Assembly (NCBI GenBank): GCA_017161075.1
Contig: CP046174.1
Location: 2,294,001-2,358,000 of the forward strand
Source of the DNA: Erysipelotrichaceae bacterium 66202529
GTDB lineage: Bacteria; Bacillota_I; Bacilli_A; Erysipelotrichales; Erysipelotrichaceae
Length of the DNA stretch: 64,000 bases
Direction of reading: 5' to 3'
The notes under the pieces were generated by a model that saw only the letters and a program-made list of their open reading frames with translations, made no database searches and had not been told where the DNA came from. The translations under genes were made by a program, and so were the position numbers. Shown one piece after another: positions 63,092 to 64,000 of this stretch (positions are counted from its first letter, which is position 1; every line of letters begins with the position of its first letter).

Positions 63092-64000
63092 TTAATTGGC
63101 AACGATATTGACAACCTTGCCCTTTACGACAATAATCTTGCGTACTGTTTTTCCCTCGATCTGTGCCGCAACCGCACTGATTTCCAGAGCCTGCTTTTTC
63201 AATGCTTCCTCATCGCTGGCTGCTGCTGTCGTAAATTTCCCGCGCAGCTTGCCATTAACCTGTACGATAACCTCAATTTCATCCTCAATTAGCTTGGATT
63301 CATCATATACCGGCCAAGGCTCATAGGTGATCGTTCCGTTTCCGCCAAACACACGGCTCCAGATTTCTTCTCCCATATGCGGTGCGAAGCAGGCAAACAT
63401 CTTGGCAAAGCCCTTTGCATATTCCACATAAATGCTTTCTGCCTTATAGCATTCATTGATAAAAATCATCATTTGTGAAATCGCAGTATTCAGATTCAGT
63501 GTTTCCACATCATTGGTTACCTTTTTGACCGTCGCATGGTATACCTTGTCCAGCTTTCCGTCGTTTGTTTCCGTGAACTTATCATACTCCGTGTACAATC
63601 TCCATACACGATCCAGCCATCTTCTGGCCCCGTCCAGCCCCGTTGTACTCCAAGGCAGTGCTGCTTCCAGCGGTCCCATGAACATTTCATAAACTCGCAG
63701 TGCATCTGCCCCGTGGCTTTCCACGATATCATCCGGATTTACCACATTTCCTCTGGATTTGGACATTTTTTCATTATTTTCACCCAGAATCATTCCCTGG
63801 TGGAACAGTCTCTGGAACGGCTCCTTTGTAGGTACAACACCGCAGTCATATAGCACCTTGTGCCAGAAGCGCGCGTACAGCAGATGCAATACGGCATGCT
63901 CTGCACCACCGACATACAGATCAACCGGCAGCCAGTGCTTTAACAGCTCCTCTGCCGCGATTGCATCATTGTTTTTCGGATCAATATAGCGCAGGTAATA
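63092..64000 (-). CDS. leuS: Leucyl-tRNA synthetase, C-terminal part, 5' end beyond window
   Basis: The open frame enters from the right edge and ends at 63092, giving the last 302 residues. It includes [22 protein letters not shown], the KMSKS loop in [19 protein letters not shown] (parts), the alpha-helical anticodon domain and the C-terminal domain ending [12 protein letters not shown]. This is the class I enzyme that charges tRNA-Leu. The missing N-terminal part, with HIGH and the editing domain, must lie upstream of base 64000. Confidence 0.97.
   Translation of the reverse strand, partial: YYLRYIDPKNNDAIAAEELLKHWLPVDLYVGGAEHAVLHLLYARFWHKVLYDCGVVPTKEPFQRLFHQGMILGENNEKMSKSRGNVVNPDDIVESHGADALRVYEMFMGPLEAALPWSTTGLDGARRWLDRVWRLYTEYDKFTETNDGKLDKVYHATVKKVTNDVETLNLNTAISQMMIFINECYKAESIYVEYAKGFAKMFACFAPHMGEEIWSRVFGGNGTITYEPWPVYDESKLIEDEIEVIVQVNGKLRGKFTTAAASDEEALKKQALEISAVAAQIEGKTVRKIIVVKGKVVNIVAN

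Noticed and set aside
1..64000. CRISPR array, prophage or integrative element
   Set aside because: No regularly spaced repeats, integrase, capsid or transposase genes were found; the content is core chromosome.

Overview
The window reads as chromosomal core from a low-to-moderate GC, spore-forming Firmicute. Gene orders match Bacillus subtilis blocks (nfo-cshB, rpoD-dnaG, ybeY-dgkA-cdd-era-recO, scpA-scpB-dacB-spmA-spmB, spoVAC-D-E-F, hisS-aspS). Spore genes, a T-box leader and Shine-Dalgarno sites of the AGGAGG type fit this. Protein flavour and order suggest Erysipelotrichia (the Clostridium innocuum group), but that is inference without a search. No phage, IS element or CRISPR array was seen.

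Layout. 1-8.9 kb: a cut-off metallo-beta-lactamase-fold gene, rpmG, a class B penicillin-binding protein, the two iron-sulfur enzymes of the MEP isoprenoid pathway (ispG, ispH), an acetyltransferase-nfo-cshB operon and a Nudix gene. 9.3-17.7 kb: macromolecular synthesis genes (trmK, rpoD, dnaG, glyS, recO, era, cdd, dgkA, ybeY), all leftward. 18-25.3 kb: phosphate block with a Na/Pi cotransporter and pstSCAB-phoU; four PhoP-type repeats lie between pstS and a divergent lipoprotein gene. 25.7-31.3 kb: two unknown small proteins, a tRNA-Glu(CTC), and yqfC-yqfD-phoH followed by a PhoP/PhoR-like two-component pair. 31.6-44.6 kb: ABC exporter, rpsU, murE, mtaB, an unknown gene, rsmE, rluB, a SepF-like gene, spmB, spmA, dacB, scpB, scpA and an acetyltransferase. 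44.9-52.5 kb: spoVA operon, a cwlD-like amidase, an ADP-ribose Nudix, an HD-domain gene, a 6S-like RNA, and Ku plus a stand-alone ATP-dependent ligase. 52.7-55.4 kb: ABC transporter with LytTR and DUF3021 genes. 55.6-64 kb: T-box-hisS-aspS, a YebC-family gene, a membrane acyltransferase, a YitT-family gene and the 3' part of leuS.

The most unusual observations are: (1) PstS appears circularly permuted, the second half of a normal phosphate-binding protein coming first; (2) an unexplained transcription unit of about 475 nt between scpB and dacB has its own promoter and terminator and two diverged modules; (3) the hisS-aspS T-box carries an overlapping Asp/His specifier (GACAC); (4) HisRS ends in a Cys/His-rich tail; (5) PstA has a large extracytoplasmic insertion. 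The PhoP-type repeats, the phosphate transporters and the phoPR-like genes make a coherent phosphate-starvation system.
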